NCBI RefSeq assembly: GCF_013607875.1
Contig: NZ_VDES01000002.1
Span: forward strand, 513,638 to 577,637
Direction of reading: 5' to 3'
Length of the DNA: 64,000 nucleotides
Source of the DNA: Blastomonas ursincola
Lineage (GTDB): Bacteria > Pseudomonadota > Alphaproteobacteria > Sphingomonadales > Sphingomonadaceae
Both the position numbers and the translations under genes were made by a program. The notes under the pieces are model-generated. The model saw only the letters and a list, made by a program, of their open reading frames with translations. It searched no databases and had not been told where the DNA came from. Below, in pieces: positions 16,516 through 24,310 of this stretch; within the stretch, counting starts at the first letter, position 1; each line of letters begins with the position of its first letter.

Positions 16516-17280
16516 ATGGATCTGGGGCTGACCGGCAAGAAGGTCATCATGAACGGCGGCGGGCATGGCCTCGGTCTCGCCTCGCTGCGCCATTTCGCCG
16601 CCGAGGGCGCGGATGTCGCGTTCCTCTCGCGCGATCCCGCCAAGGTCGAGGCGGCGGTCCGGGAAATCGACGCGGCAGGCCCCGGCAAGGTGCACGGCAC
16701 CGCGATCGACATCACCGGCGATCCGGAAGGCTACAAGGGCTGGCTGAACGATTGCCTGGACAAGTTGGGCGGCTGCGACATCTTCGTCCATACCGCCAGC
16801 GCCTCGGGCCAGGGCGCGACCGGCGACTGGCAGCGATGCCTGGACATGGACATCATGAACGCGGTGCACGGGGTCGAGGTGCTGACCCCTGCGCTGACCG
16901 AATCGGGCACCGGATCGATCGTGTTCATGTCCTCGACCGCCGCGCTGGAGACCTTTGTCGCGCCCCAGGCTTTCAACGCGCTCAAGGCCGCGCTGATCAC
17001 TTACGGGTCGCAGCTCAGCCAGGCGCTCGCCGCGCAGAACATCCGCGTCAACTGCATCTCGCCCGGCGCGATCTATTATCCCGGCGGCAACTGGGAAATG
17101 ATCAAGGGCGTGGTGCCCGCGCTCTACGAGGGCACGCTCGCGAAAATGCCGATGGGCCGGTTCGGCGAGCCCGAAGAGGTGGCCAAGGCGATCGTCTTCG
17201 TCGCCAGCCCGGCCTGCCCGTACATGACCGGCGCGAACATCGTCATCGATGGCGGCTTCACCCAGCGCGTCCAGTTCTGA
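16516..17280 (+). CDS. Short-chain dehydrogenase/reductase-like protein with Tyr-to-Phe active site
   Basis: 254 residues, classical SDR length. The Rossmann start is VIMNGGGHGLGLASL (a TGxxxGxG variant) and the C-terminal VNCISPGAIYYPGG and ANIVIDGGFTQRVQF are family-typical. In the active site the Ser is in FMSSTAAL, but the residue 13 positions later, normally the catalytic Tyr, is Phe153 (codon TTC at 16972), while the Lys four residues on (K157) is kept. The usual NNAG motif is HTAS. This suggests altered or lost oxidoreductase activity. It is first in a compact operon with GST, E1 alpha, E1 beta and a lipoyl carrier, 20 bp before the GST. Confidence 0.9.
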   Translation: MDLGLTGKKVIMNGGGHGLGLASLRHFAAEGADVAFLSRDPAKVEAAVREIDAAGPGKVHGTAIDITGDPEGYKGWLNDCLDKLGGCDIFVHTASASGQGATGDWQRCLDMDIMNAVHGVEVLTPALTESGTGSIVFMSSTAALETFVAPQAFNALKAALITYGSQLSQALAAQNIRVNCISPGAIYYPGGNWEMIKGVVPALYEGTLAKMPMGRFGEPEEVAKAIVFVASPACPYMTGANIVIDGGFTQRVQF

Positions 17281-17300
17281 TTTCCAGCGAAAGGCTCCCC

Positions 17301-17942
17301 ATGAAGCTCTATCAATCGATCGGCCCCAATCCCAGGGTCGTGCTGATGTTCCTGGAAGAGAAAGGCGCTGTCATCGACCGCGCCTTTGTCGACATCATGA
17401 AGGGCGAGAACCGCCAGCCCGATTTCGTCGCCAAGAACCCGTTCGGCCAGGTGCCGCTGCTCGAGATGGACGATGGCGGCTATCTGTCGGAAAGCACCGC
17501 GATCTGCGGCTATATCGAGGAAAAATTCCCGACGCCCGCGCTGATCGGCAGCACGGCCGAAGAGCGCGCGGTGACCAGCATGCTGATCCGCCGCCTCGAC
17601 TATGATGTGGTCGGCCCGATGACCACGGCGTTCCGGGGCTCGGAAGGCCTGCCGATGTTCCAGAGCCGGATGCGCTGCCTGCCCGAGGCTGCGGATGGTC
17701 TGAAGGCCTGTGCGCGCGATGGCCTGGCCGCATTCGATGCGCTGCTCGCGGGCAAGACCTGGCTGGCAGGGGATCGCTTCACGCTCGCCGACATCCTGCT
17801 CTATTGCCTCACCGAATTCGGCAAAATGGTTGCCCAGCCGCTGCCCGAGGGCCTTGCCAACCTTGCCGCCTGGTCTGAGCGGGTCGCCGCGCGGCCCAGC
17901 GCCGCGGCCAGCCTCGATGCCAAGAAGGGGACCGCGTCATGA
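17301..17942 (+). CDS. Glutathione S-transferase family protein
   Basis: 213 residues with the two-domain GST layout. The N-terminal thioredoxin-fold domain contains MKLYQSIGPNPRVVLMFLEE, the cis-Pro segment NPFGQVPLLEMDDG, and the glutathione-binding YLSESTAICGYIEEKF. The C-terminal helical domain ends with AGDRFTLADILLYCLTEFGK, which includes the conserved N-capping/ALADI-type box. GSTs conjugate or rearrange substrates using glutathione; in sphingomonads they also cleave ether bonds, but nothing here proves that. It ends inside the start of the E1 alpha gene (ATGA), so translation is coupled. Confidence 0.92.
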   Translation: MKLYQSIGPNPRVVLMFLEEKGAVIDRAFVDIMKGENRQPDFVAKNPFGQVPLLEMDDGGYLSESTAICGYIEEKFPTPALIGSTAEERAVTSMLIRRLDYDVVGPMTTAFRGSEGLPMFQSRMRCLPEAADGLKACARDGLAAFDALLAGKTWLAGDRFTLADILLYCLTEFGKMVAQPLPEGLANLAAWSERVAARPSAAASLDAKKGTAS

Positions 17943-18910
17943 GCCTCGACCGCGACACGCTGCTCGACATCTATACCCGCACGATGAAGGTGGCGCGCTT
18001 CGACGAGAAGATGCGATCGCTGCTGATGAGCGGCAAGCTCGCCACCATCTATTACACGATGCGCGGGCAGGAACTCGTCACCTCGGCGATGATGGCGGCG
18101 CTGAACCAGGACGATTATCTCGTCACCACCTATCGCGGCCAGCACGACCAGATCGCCAAGGGCGTACCGCTCGACCTGTTGATCGCCGAGATTGCGGGCC
18201 GCGCTACCGGCACCTGCAAGGGTAAGGGCGGGTCGATGCACATCACCCATCCGGCCACCGGCGTGATGGTCACCACCGGGGTGGTCGGCTCCGGCCTGCC
18301 GATCGCCAATGGCCTCGCGCTCTCCAGCCAGAACCGCAAGGACGGCAGGGTCACCGTCACCTGTTTCGGCGACGGCGCGACCAATATCGGCGCGTTCCAC
18401 GAGGCGATGAACATGGCGCAGCTCTACAGGCTGCCAGTGATCTTCCTGTGCCAGAACAACCGCTATGGCGAGCACACCGCTTTTGCCGACCATACCAAGG
18501 TCGACAGCATCGTTACCCGCGCCGCCGCCTATGGGATGAAGGGCGTGAAGGTCGACGGCAATGACGCGCTGGCCATGTACGCGGCGGCCAAAGAGGCGGT
18601 CGATCGCGCCCGCGCGGGCGAGGGGCCGACGCTGATCGAGGCGATGTGCTACCGGATGATGGGCCATTTCTTCGGCGCGGACTTCTCGTACATGCCGCCC
18701 GAGCATATCGAGGAAATGAAGGCCGAGGACCCGCTGCCCAAGCTGCAAGCGCTGATGCTCGAGCACCAGTTCCAGCAGGCCGAGCTCGACGCGATCGTCG
18801 CGAAACTGGAAGCCGAGATCGAGGCGGCGGTCGAGTTCGCCTTCTCGAGCCCGTTCCCCGATGCGGACGAAATCCTGAAGGACGTTTTCGAAGAGGAGAT
18901 CGCGGCATGA
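17939..18910 (+). CDS. Thiamine-diphosphate 2-oxoacid dehydrogenase E1, alpha subunit
   Basis: 323 residues. Decarboxylating E1 alpha of the pyruvate/acetoin/branched-chain type. The family elements are MRGQELVTSAMMAALNQDDYLVTTYRGQHDQIAKG, the conserved GKGGSMH segment, and the thiamine-diphosphate motif GDGATNIGAFHEAMNMAQLY...CQNN. With the beta subunit it should decarboxylate a 2-oxo acid (or cleave acetoin) and transfer the acyl group to a lipoyl carrier. It overlaps genes on both sides by four bases. Substrate cannot be read from sequence; the nearest general type is AcoA/PdhA. Confidence 0.92.
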   Translation: MSLDRDTLLDIYTRTMKVARFDEKMRSLLMSGKLATIYYTMRGQELVTSAMMAALNQDDYLVTTYRGQHDQIAKGVPLDLLIAEIAGRATGTCKGKGGSMHITHPATGVMVTTGVVGSGLPIANGLALSSQNRKDGRVTVTCFGDGATNIGAFHEAMNMAQLYRLPVIFLCQNNRYGEHTAFADHTKVDSIVTRAAAYGMKGVKVDGNDALAMYAAAKEAVDRARAGEGPTLIEAMCYRMMGHFFGADFSYMPPEHIEEMKAEDPLPKLQALMLEHQFQQAELDAIVAKLEAEIEAAVEFAFSSPFPDADEILKDVFEEEIAA

Positions 18911-19944
18911 GCGAGGCCGAAACACTCGAGGCCGCCGCGCCCAAGGCCAAGAAGCCGAAGCAGATCACCATGGTCCAGGCGCTCAATGCCGCGATCGACG
19001 AGGCGATGGCGGCGGACGAGGGGGTCATCCTGCTCGGCGAGGATGTCGCCGCCAAGCAGGGCGGCGGCGTGTTCAAGGTCTCGTCGGGGCTGACCGAGAA
19101 ATATGGCGAGCACCGCATCCGCGCGACGCCGATTTCGGAGCAGGCGATCATGGGCGCATGCGTTGGCGCGGCGCTCACCGGCATGCGGCCGATTGCCGAG
19201 ATCATGCTGATGAACTTCGTTACCGTGGCGATGGACCAGATCGTCAACCATGCCGCCAAGCTGCGCTTCATGTCCGGCGGGCAGACCAACGTGCCGCTGG
19301 TCATCCGTACCACCACCGGCGTCGGCGTCGGCTTTGGCGGCCAGCATTCGGACATGCTGGAAGCGTGGTTCGCGCATGTGCCGGGGCTGAAGATCGTGAC
19401 GCCCTCGAACGCCGCCGATGCCAAGGGGCTGATGCGCAGCGCGATCGAGTGCAACGATCCGGTGATCTTCATCGAGAACATCCTGTGCTACGGCCTCAAG
19501 TCGGACGATCCCGGCACGGATTACCGCGTGCCTCTGGGCCAGGCGGCGGTCGCGCGCGAGGGGCACGATGTGTCGCTCATCACCTATGGCCGCACCGTGC
19601 TCGATGCGCTGGAAGTCGCCGAAACGCTGGCGGGCGAGGGCGTGTCGGTCGAGGTGGTCGACCTGCGCACCATCGCTCCTTATGACGAGGCGACCGTCAC
19701 CGCATCGGTACGCAAGACCGGCCGCGCGGTGGTGCTGCACGAAGCGGTGCGCGCGTACGGAACGGGCGCGGAAATCGCCTCGCGCTTGCACGAGAGCCTG
19801 TTCAACGAGCTCAAGGCCCCGGTCCAGCGCATCGGCGGCGCGTTCTCCGCCGTGCCGATGGCAAGCGTGCTCGAACAGGCCTGGATCCCCAACAAGGAAG
19901 AGATTGCCGCCGCAATCCGCACGACGATGGAATGGAAGCGCTGA
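18907..19944 (+). CDS. Thiamine-diphosphate 2-oxoacid dehydrogenase E1, beta subunit
   Basis: 345 residues. After an Ala/Lys-rich N-terminal extension of about 20 residues it has the transketolase-like beta-subunit pattern: ITMVQALNAAIDEAMAADEGVILLGEDVA, RIRATPISEQAIMGACVGAALTGMRPIAEIM, and a C-terminal domain with VEVVDLRTIAPYDEATVTASVRKTGR. It forms the alpha2beta2 E1 with the upstream subunit. The extension is interesting because the next gene encodes a free lipoyl domain: the Lys-rich arm could contact it, although this is speculative. The stop codon shares its last base with the ATG of the lipoyl gene. Confidence 0.92.
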   Translation: MSEAETLEAAAPKAKKPKQITMVQALNAAIDEAMAADEGVILLGEDVAAKQGGGVFKVSSGLTEKYGEHRIRATPISEQAIMGACVGAALTGMRPIAEIMLMNFVTVAMDQIVNHAAKLRFMSGGQTNVPLVIRTTTGVGVGFGGQHSDMLEAWFAHVPGLKIVTPSNAADAKGLMRSAIECNDPVIFIENILCYGLKSDDPGTDYRVPLGQAAVAREGHDVSLITYGRTVLDALEVAETLAGEGVSVEVVDLRTIAPYDEATVTASVRKTGRAVVLHEAVRAYGTGAEIASRLHESLFNELKAPVQRIGGAFSAVPMASVLEQAWIPNKEEIAAAIRTTMEWKR

Positions 19945-20174
19945 TGCCGGCAGAAATCCGCATCCCCAAGCTCGGCATGAGCGTCACCGAGGTCACCCTG
20001 GTCGAATGGATGTTCGGCGATGGCGAGACGGTGGAAAAGGGCGACGTGCTTTACACCGTCGAGACCGACAAGAGCACGACCGAGATCGAAGCGCAGGATT
20101 CGGGCGTGCTGCGCGTCACCGGCGAGGAGGGCGAGAGCTACAAGATCGGCGATGTGATCGGGACGATCGGCTAG
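19944..20174 (+). CDS. Stand-alone lipoyl/biotinyl carrier protein
   Basis: 76 residues forming one lipoyl domain and nothing else: EIRIPKLGMSVTEVTLVEW, the attachment loop with Lys43 in VETDKSTTEIEAQ, and the closing GEEGESYKIGDVIGTIG. The DKS/T context is typical of lipoyl, not biotinyl, acceptors. In ordinary 2-oxoacid dehydrogenases this domain is the N-terminus of the E2 acyltransferase; here the gene stops after the domain and no E2 catalytic domain or E3 follows. It begins one base into the E1 beta stop (TGATG). The next gene is on the other strand. Confidence 0.9.
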   Translation: MPAEIRIPKLGMSVTEVTLVEWMFGDGETVEKGDVLYTVETDKSTTEIEAQDSGVLRVTGEEGESYKIGDVIGTIG

Positions 20175-21038
20175 CTAGTCCCTGACCGCCTTTCGCCGTT
20201 CGAGCCACGGGCGCAGTGGGAAGAGCCACTGCTCGCGAATGGAGAGCCGCTTGCGGTCATCCTGCCCGACGATCGCGCTCTCGCCTTCCTTGTAGGTGCC
20301 GAACAACCGGTCCCAGAAGATCACCGAATTGCCATAGTTGCAGCGCGTGTCTTCATAGCTCGTTGCGGTGTGGTGCAGCGAATGGTTGCGGATGGTGGTG
20401 AAGAAGAAGCCGTACCAGATCGGCGGGTCGGCGCGGACATTGGCATGCGCATAGATCGCGATCGCGCTGCCCACGGTGATGCTGGCGAACAGCGCGTCGA
20501 GGTTGATATCGAGCAGCGCGATCACCCCGATGCTGATCAGGAACAGTTCGATCGGATTGCCGATATAGCCCTTCATCGCATTGAGCTGCGTCAGGTGATG
20601 GTGCGGTGCATGGGTCAGCCACAGGGGCGTCCAGTTGTGCATTGCGCGGTGCATCCAGTACTGGCCGAGTTCGAACAAGAACAGCGCGATCAGCGCCTGC
20701 AACAGATAGGGCAGCTCGGCCAGCCAGGGCGTGCCGATGCCCCAGGCCTCTTTCAGCTCGCGCAGCGGCGAGTTGATCAGCGTGTCCGAAAGCCAGCCGA
20801 TGACGAAGAAGAAGAAGCCGAAATAGAACAGATCAGTGGCAAACTCGCGCCAGTTCATCCGCCAGCCGGCGTGCCGCTCGAACACGAATTCGAGGCATTG
20901 GACGAACACGACCGTGCCCACCGCGACTGCAGGCAGCGACCATGGCGCTTCCACCCATGCGGCGGGGGCAAGCCCCCAGAAGGCGAGAATCGCCGCCAGC
21001 GTGGCAGGCGGCAGCAGGTTAACGAGCGACTGTTGCAC
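20175..21038 (-). CDS. Sterol desaturase/fatty acid hydroxylase-type membrane di-iron enzyme
   Basis: 287 residues. Several membrane helices and the His boxes of the family are visible: YWMHRAMH, LTHAPHHHLTQLN and the C-terminal NHSLHHT. Those histidines bind two irons that activate O2 for hydroxylation or desaturation of a lipid. I chose the GTG at 21038, which follows a strong GGGGAGGG ribosome site, instead of longer in-frame starts. Its stop is adjacent to the stop of the lipoyl gene on the other strand. The substrate is unknown; it is distinct from the hydroxylase at 25575. Confidence 0.88.
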   Translation of the reverse strand: MQQSLVNLLPPATLAAILAFWGLAPAAWVEAPWSLPAVAVGTVVFVQCLEFVFERHAGWRMNWREFATDLFYFGFFFFVIGWLSDTLINSPLRELKEAWGIGTPWLAELPYLLQALIALFLFELGQYWMHRAMHNWTPLWLTHAPHHHLTQLNAMKGYIGNPIELFLISIGVIALLDINLDALFASITVGSAIAIYAHANVRADPPIWYGFFFTTIRNHSLHHTATSYEDTRCNYGNSVIFWDRLFGTYKEGESAIVGQDDRKRLSIREQWLFPLRPWLERRKAVRD

Positions 21039-21255
21039 TGGATCCCTCCCCAAGCGGTCGGAACGCCGCCGCGAGACGCCGCGTTTCCACCGTCGTTGAT
21101 CGTGATCGACCCGTTTTTCGTGCTCTTGGCGGCATTCGAGGGCGGAGAATATTCCATTTGCCGCAATGCGTCGAGGGGCGGGGAGGGTGGCTATTGGCGC
21201 GGGGCCTTCGGCTTCGCTCGGGCTCGGCGGTTGAGGGGCGACCAGCGCGCCCAGC

Positions 21256-23544
21256 TCAACCGACCGGTTCGATCCGCGCGGGCACATATTTGTGCCAGGG
21301 CGTGCCGACGATCGGGTCGCGCCAGCGATAGTCGGTGAGCTCGTTGAGCGCGACGCCGTGGCGTTGCACCTCGCCGCCGGGGCTCAGCACGTCGAGGCCG
21401 AGGCCGTTGGGCAGCGAGACATGGCCGCGCCGACTGCCCTCGTGCAGTTCGACCAGCGTGCGCGCGCGGCTGCGGCGGGTGATGATATCGACCGGCGCGC
21501 CATCGGCGAGCCCGAGCATCGCGGCATCCTCGGGATGCACCCTGAGCGTGCTGACAAGCTCGCCCTTGCGCAGCCAGTCGGGGTTGCGGATGCTGGTATT
21601 GCTCGTCTCGGTCCGCCGTTCGCCCGCCGAGAGGATGAAGGGATAATCCGGATCGCGCGGCGGTCCTTGCGGATCGAGCGCCTGCAGCGCCTCGACCATT
21701 TCGGGAATGTAGAGGTTGATCTGCCCGCCCGGGCTGCGCAGCCGCTGCCAGCTGTCCTCTGCGTCCTGCCGCGCGAACACCACGCCCGAGGGGGAGTCGA
21801 GGATCGCCTCGAACAGCCGGTTTCCGGCCAGCGGACCGACGAACCCGGCGCGCTCGGCCTCTCGCTGAAAGGCACCGGTGAAAAGCTGCGCGACGCCCCA
21901 TATGCCGGCGGCATTGCCCATGCCCTCGGGCAGCGCGGGGCCGAGCGCGCTGTAGAGCAATGCCGAGGCGACGCGCATCAGTCCGGGGTTCGCGCCCATC
22001 ACCTGCATGAACGCCATGGCGAGATGGTCGAGGCTTTGCTGTGCCGCCGCGCGCAGCGGCGCGATCTCCGCCTCGCCGAACGCGCCCAGAGCCGCGCACA
22101 GCCGGGCATGGATCGCGCCTTCCTCCAGCGTCCCCTCGCGCGGCGGGAAGAGCGGGCGGCGCAGATGGAAGGCATTGGCCTCGGGCTCGAAATTGAAGAA
22201 GCTCGCCTCGGCCTTTTCGAACTGGCTGGCGGCGGGCAGCACATAGTCCGCCTCGCGCGCGGTCTCGGTCATCGCGATGTCGATCACCACGCTGACATCG
22301 AGCGCGCGTAGCGCCTCGCGCATCCGGGCGGTATCGGCGAGCGAATGCACCGGGTTCGAGCTTTCGATGATCATAGCGCGGAAACGGTGCGGGTGATCGG
22401 TGAGGATCTCCTCGCTGATCGCGTTGCACGGGATGAGGCCCATGATGACGGGAAAGCCGGTGACCGGCGAGCGACGGAAATTGCGCTCGCCTGGGGCGCT
22501 CGTGCTACTGGTCTTGCCGCTCGCCCCGCCACCGCCGCCCGAGCCGAGCGGGCGGAAGGGGACGAAGGCATAGCTGGTGCCCTTGCGCCCGAAGGCGCCG
22601 GTCAGGCCGATGATCAGCCGGTGCAGATAGGAACCGAGCGTCGAATGGACGCCCATCTGCATGCCCAGATCCTCCATCGAGGCCAGGGTTTCGGCCGTCG
22701 CCATCCGCCACGCCGCAGCGCGCAGCAGCGTTTCGTCGACGCCGCAGACATCGGCGAACGCGCTCACCGGGATGCGCGACAGCGCGTCCAGCACCGGGCC
22801 TTCGTTGACGACATGCGCCTGCATCCACTCGCGGTTCTCGAGGCCCTCCTGCACCAGGATCGCGGCGAGCGCGGCGAGGCACCAGGCGTCGGTCCCGGGG
22901 CGGATCGCGAGATGATAATCGGCCATCGCCGCGGTCTCGCTACGGCGCGGGTCGATCACGATCATCGCGCGGTTCGGGTCTGCGGCGATCTCACGCAGCA
23001 CCAGCCGCGCGCGCGGGAAGCCGTGCGATTGCCAGGGGTTCTTGCCGATGAACAGCGCGACCTCGGCATGCTCGAAATCATGGTGCATGCCGCAGCCGAA
23101 CATCCGCGCCTGCACCCAGGCCTCGCCAGTCTTTTCCTGCGCCAGCGCGTTCGAGCGATAGCGCACGCCCAGGGCGGCGAGCGTGCTCTGCGAATAGACG
23201 CCCGGCAGGTGGTTCGCCTGCGCGCCGCCGCCATAATAGAGGATGCTCTCGCCGCCATGCGCATCGCGCACCGCCGCCAGCCGGGCCGCGACCTCGGCGA
23301 TCGCGGTGTCCCAGTCGATCGCCTCATAGCTGCCGTCGGGCCGCCGGCGCATCGGCGATGAAAGCCGGTCGCGGCCCTGCTGATAGGCGTCCATCCGCTG
23401 CGCCTTCTCGCACAGATAGCCCTGGCTGACGGGATGGTTCTTGTCCGCACGGATGCGCGTGATCTTGCCGCCTTCGGTCTGCACCTCCAGCCCGCAATTG
23501 AGCGAGCAGATGACGCAGGCGGTGGGCTTCCAGTTCTCGCTCAT
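21256..23544 (-). CDS. Molybdopterin-dependent oxidoreductase (formate dehydrogenase/nitrate reductase superfamily)
   Basis: 762 residues. The N-terminus has a 4Fe-4S ligand set (CVICSLNCGLEV and GYLCEKAQ), followed by the Mo-bis-MGD domains: DWDTAIAEVAARL, YYGGGAQANHLPG, FIGKNPWQSHG, VIDPRRSETAAMADYHLAIRPGTDAW, and a C-terminal molybdopterin-dinucleotide-binding domain (STLRVHPEDAAMLGLADGAPVDI, RHGVALNELTDYR). A Ser/Gly-rich insert (GSGGGGGASGKTSSTS, near residue 350) looks like a flexible loop. No Tat signal is seen, so it is cytoplasmic. Substrate unknown. It is encoded directly after a TetR regulator with a one-base gap. Confidence 0.9.
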   Translation of the reverse strand: MSENWKPTACVICSLNCGLEVQTEGGKITRIRADKNHPVSQGYLCEKAQRMDAYQQGRDRLSSPMRRRPDGSYEAIDWDTAIAEVAARLAAVRDAHGGESILYYGGGAQANHLPGVYSQSTLAALGVRYRSNALAQEKTGEAWVQARMFGCGMHHDFEHAEVALFIGKNPWQSHGFPRARLVLREIAADPNRAMIVIDPRRSETAAMADYHLAIRPGTDAWCLAALAAILVQEGLENREWMQAHVVNEGPVLDALSRIPVSAFADVCGVDETLLRAAAWRMATAETLASMEDLGMQMGVHSTLGSYLHRLIIGLTGAFGRKGTSYAFVPFRPLGSGGGGGASGKTSSTSAPGERNFRRSPVTGFPVIMGLIPCNAISEEILTDHPHRFRAMIIESSNPVHSLADTARMREALRALDVSVVIDIAMTETAREADYVLPAASQFEKAEASFFNFEPEANAFHLRRPLFPPREGTLEEGAIHARLCAALGAFGEAEIAPLRAAAQQSLDHLAMAFMQVMGANPGLMRVASALLYSALGPALPEGMGNAAGIWGVAQLFTGAFQREAERAGFVGPLAGNRLFEAILDSPSGVVFARQDAEDSWQRLRSPGGQINLYIPEMVEALQALDPQGPPRDPDYPFILSAGERRTETSNTSIRNPDWLRKGELVSTLRVHPEDAAMLGLADGAPVDIITRRSRARTLVELHEGSRRGHVSLPNGLGLDVLSPGGEVQRHGVALNELTDYRWRDPIVGTPWHKYVPARIEPVG

Positions 23545-23545
23545 G

Positions 23546-24133
23546 TCAGACCTCCTTCTGCGCGGCATAGGCATCGGCAAGCGTGGCGGTGGCGTCGCGA
23601 CAGGCGCTGAGGATCGCATCCGACAGCGCCGCATCGGGCACGGCGCGTGCGAGCGCGAGCCCGCCCATCGCGAGCGCGGCCAGCGCGAGTTCCTCCGATG
23701 GCGGTGACGGACCTTCGGCATCGCCGGTGTCGGTGACGATCCCGGCGAGCAGGTGCTGGAAGGTCTCGCGCAGGTCAGATCCGGCATGCGCGACCTCGCT
23801 CAGCAAGGCCGCCAGTGGGCAGCCATTAGCCGAGTCGTCGCGATGCGCGCGGGAAAGATAGCGGCGTGCGCGCTGCTTGCGGCGCTCGGCGGTGGGCAAG
23901 CCCGGCGGCAGCGCGGCGTCGCGCGATCCATGCTCGGCCATCGCCTGTTCGAGCGCGGCGACATCGAGCGCGTCCTTGCTGGGGAAATGGACATAGAAGC
24001 CGCCATGGGTCAGCCCGCAATCGCGCATCAGCCGGTGGACGGCATTCCCCGCAAGACCCTCCTCGCGCAGGCGGCGCGCGGCGAGATCGAGGATCATCGC
24101 CCGGGTCGCCGCCTTCTGCTCCGCACGCTTCAT
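23546..24133 (-). CDS. TetR-family transcriptional regulator
   Basis: 195 residues. The N-terminal TetR helix-turn-helix is clear (RAMILDLAARRLREEGLAGNAVHRLMRDCGLTHGGFYVHFPSKDAL), followed by a helical ligand domain with a Cys-containing segment (SANGCPLAALLSEVAH) typical of the YxaF/AcrR-like group. It precedes the molybdopterin oxidoreductase gene by one base, so the two are one operon, and a TetR-type palindrome at 24170-24185 lies upstream of its start. Autoregulation together with the oxidoreductase is the natural model. Confidence 0.93.
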   Translation of the reverse strand: MKRAEQKAATRAMILDLAARRLREEGLAGNAVHRLMRDCGLTHGGFYVHFPSKDALDVAALEQAMAEHGSRDAALPPGLPTAERRKQRARRYLSRAHRDDSANGCPLAALLSEVAHAGSDLRETFQHLLAGIVTDTGDAEGPSPPSEELALAALAMGGLALARAVPDAALSDAILSACRDATATLADAYAAQKEV

Positions 24134-24169
24134 GACTCGCGCCTCCTGGATCGTTGCCGGATCATTTCA

Positions 24170-24185
24170 CATGACAGTTGTCATG
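24170..24185. promoter_or_regulatory. Predicted TetR operator CATGACA-gt-TGTCATG
   Basis: Perfect 7-bp arms with a 2-bp spacer, 36 bp upstream of the TetR start codon. The TGACA/TGTCA half-sites are typical for this regulator class. It is probably the operator for the TetR-molybdopterin oxidoreductase operon; binding is inferred from position and symmetry. Confidence 0.65.
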
Positions 24186-24310
24186 TCAATTCGTCTGAAT
24201 CCGGAACACGCGGGTGCACGCGACGGTGTACGGCTGCGGCCTTCCGACCGCATCCGGGAGCCATGGGTTCAATGGGAGAAGTTCAGGGCCTGGCGGCCGT
24301 CTAGGCCGCT

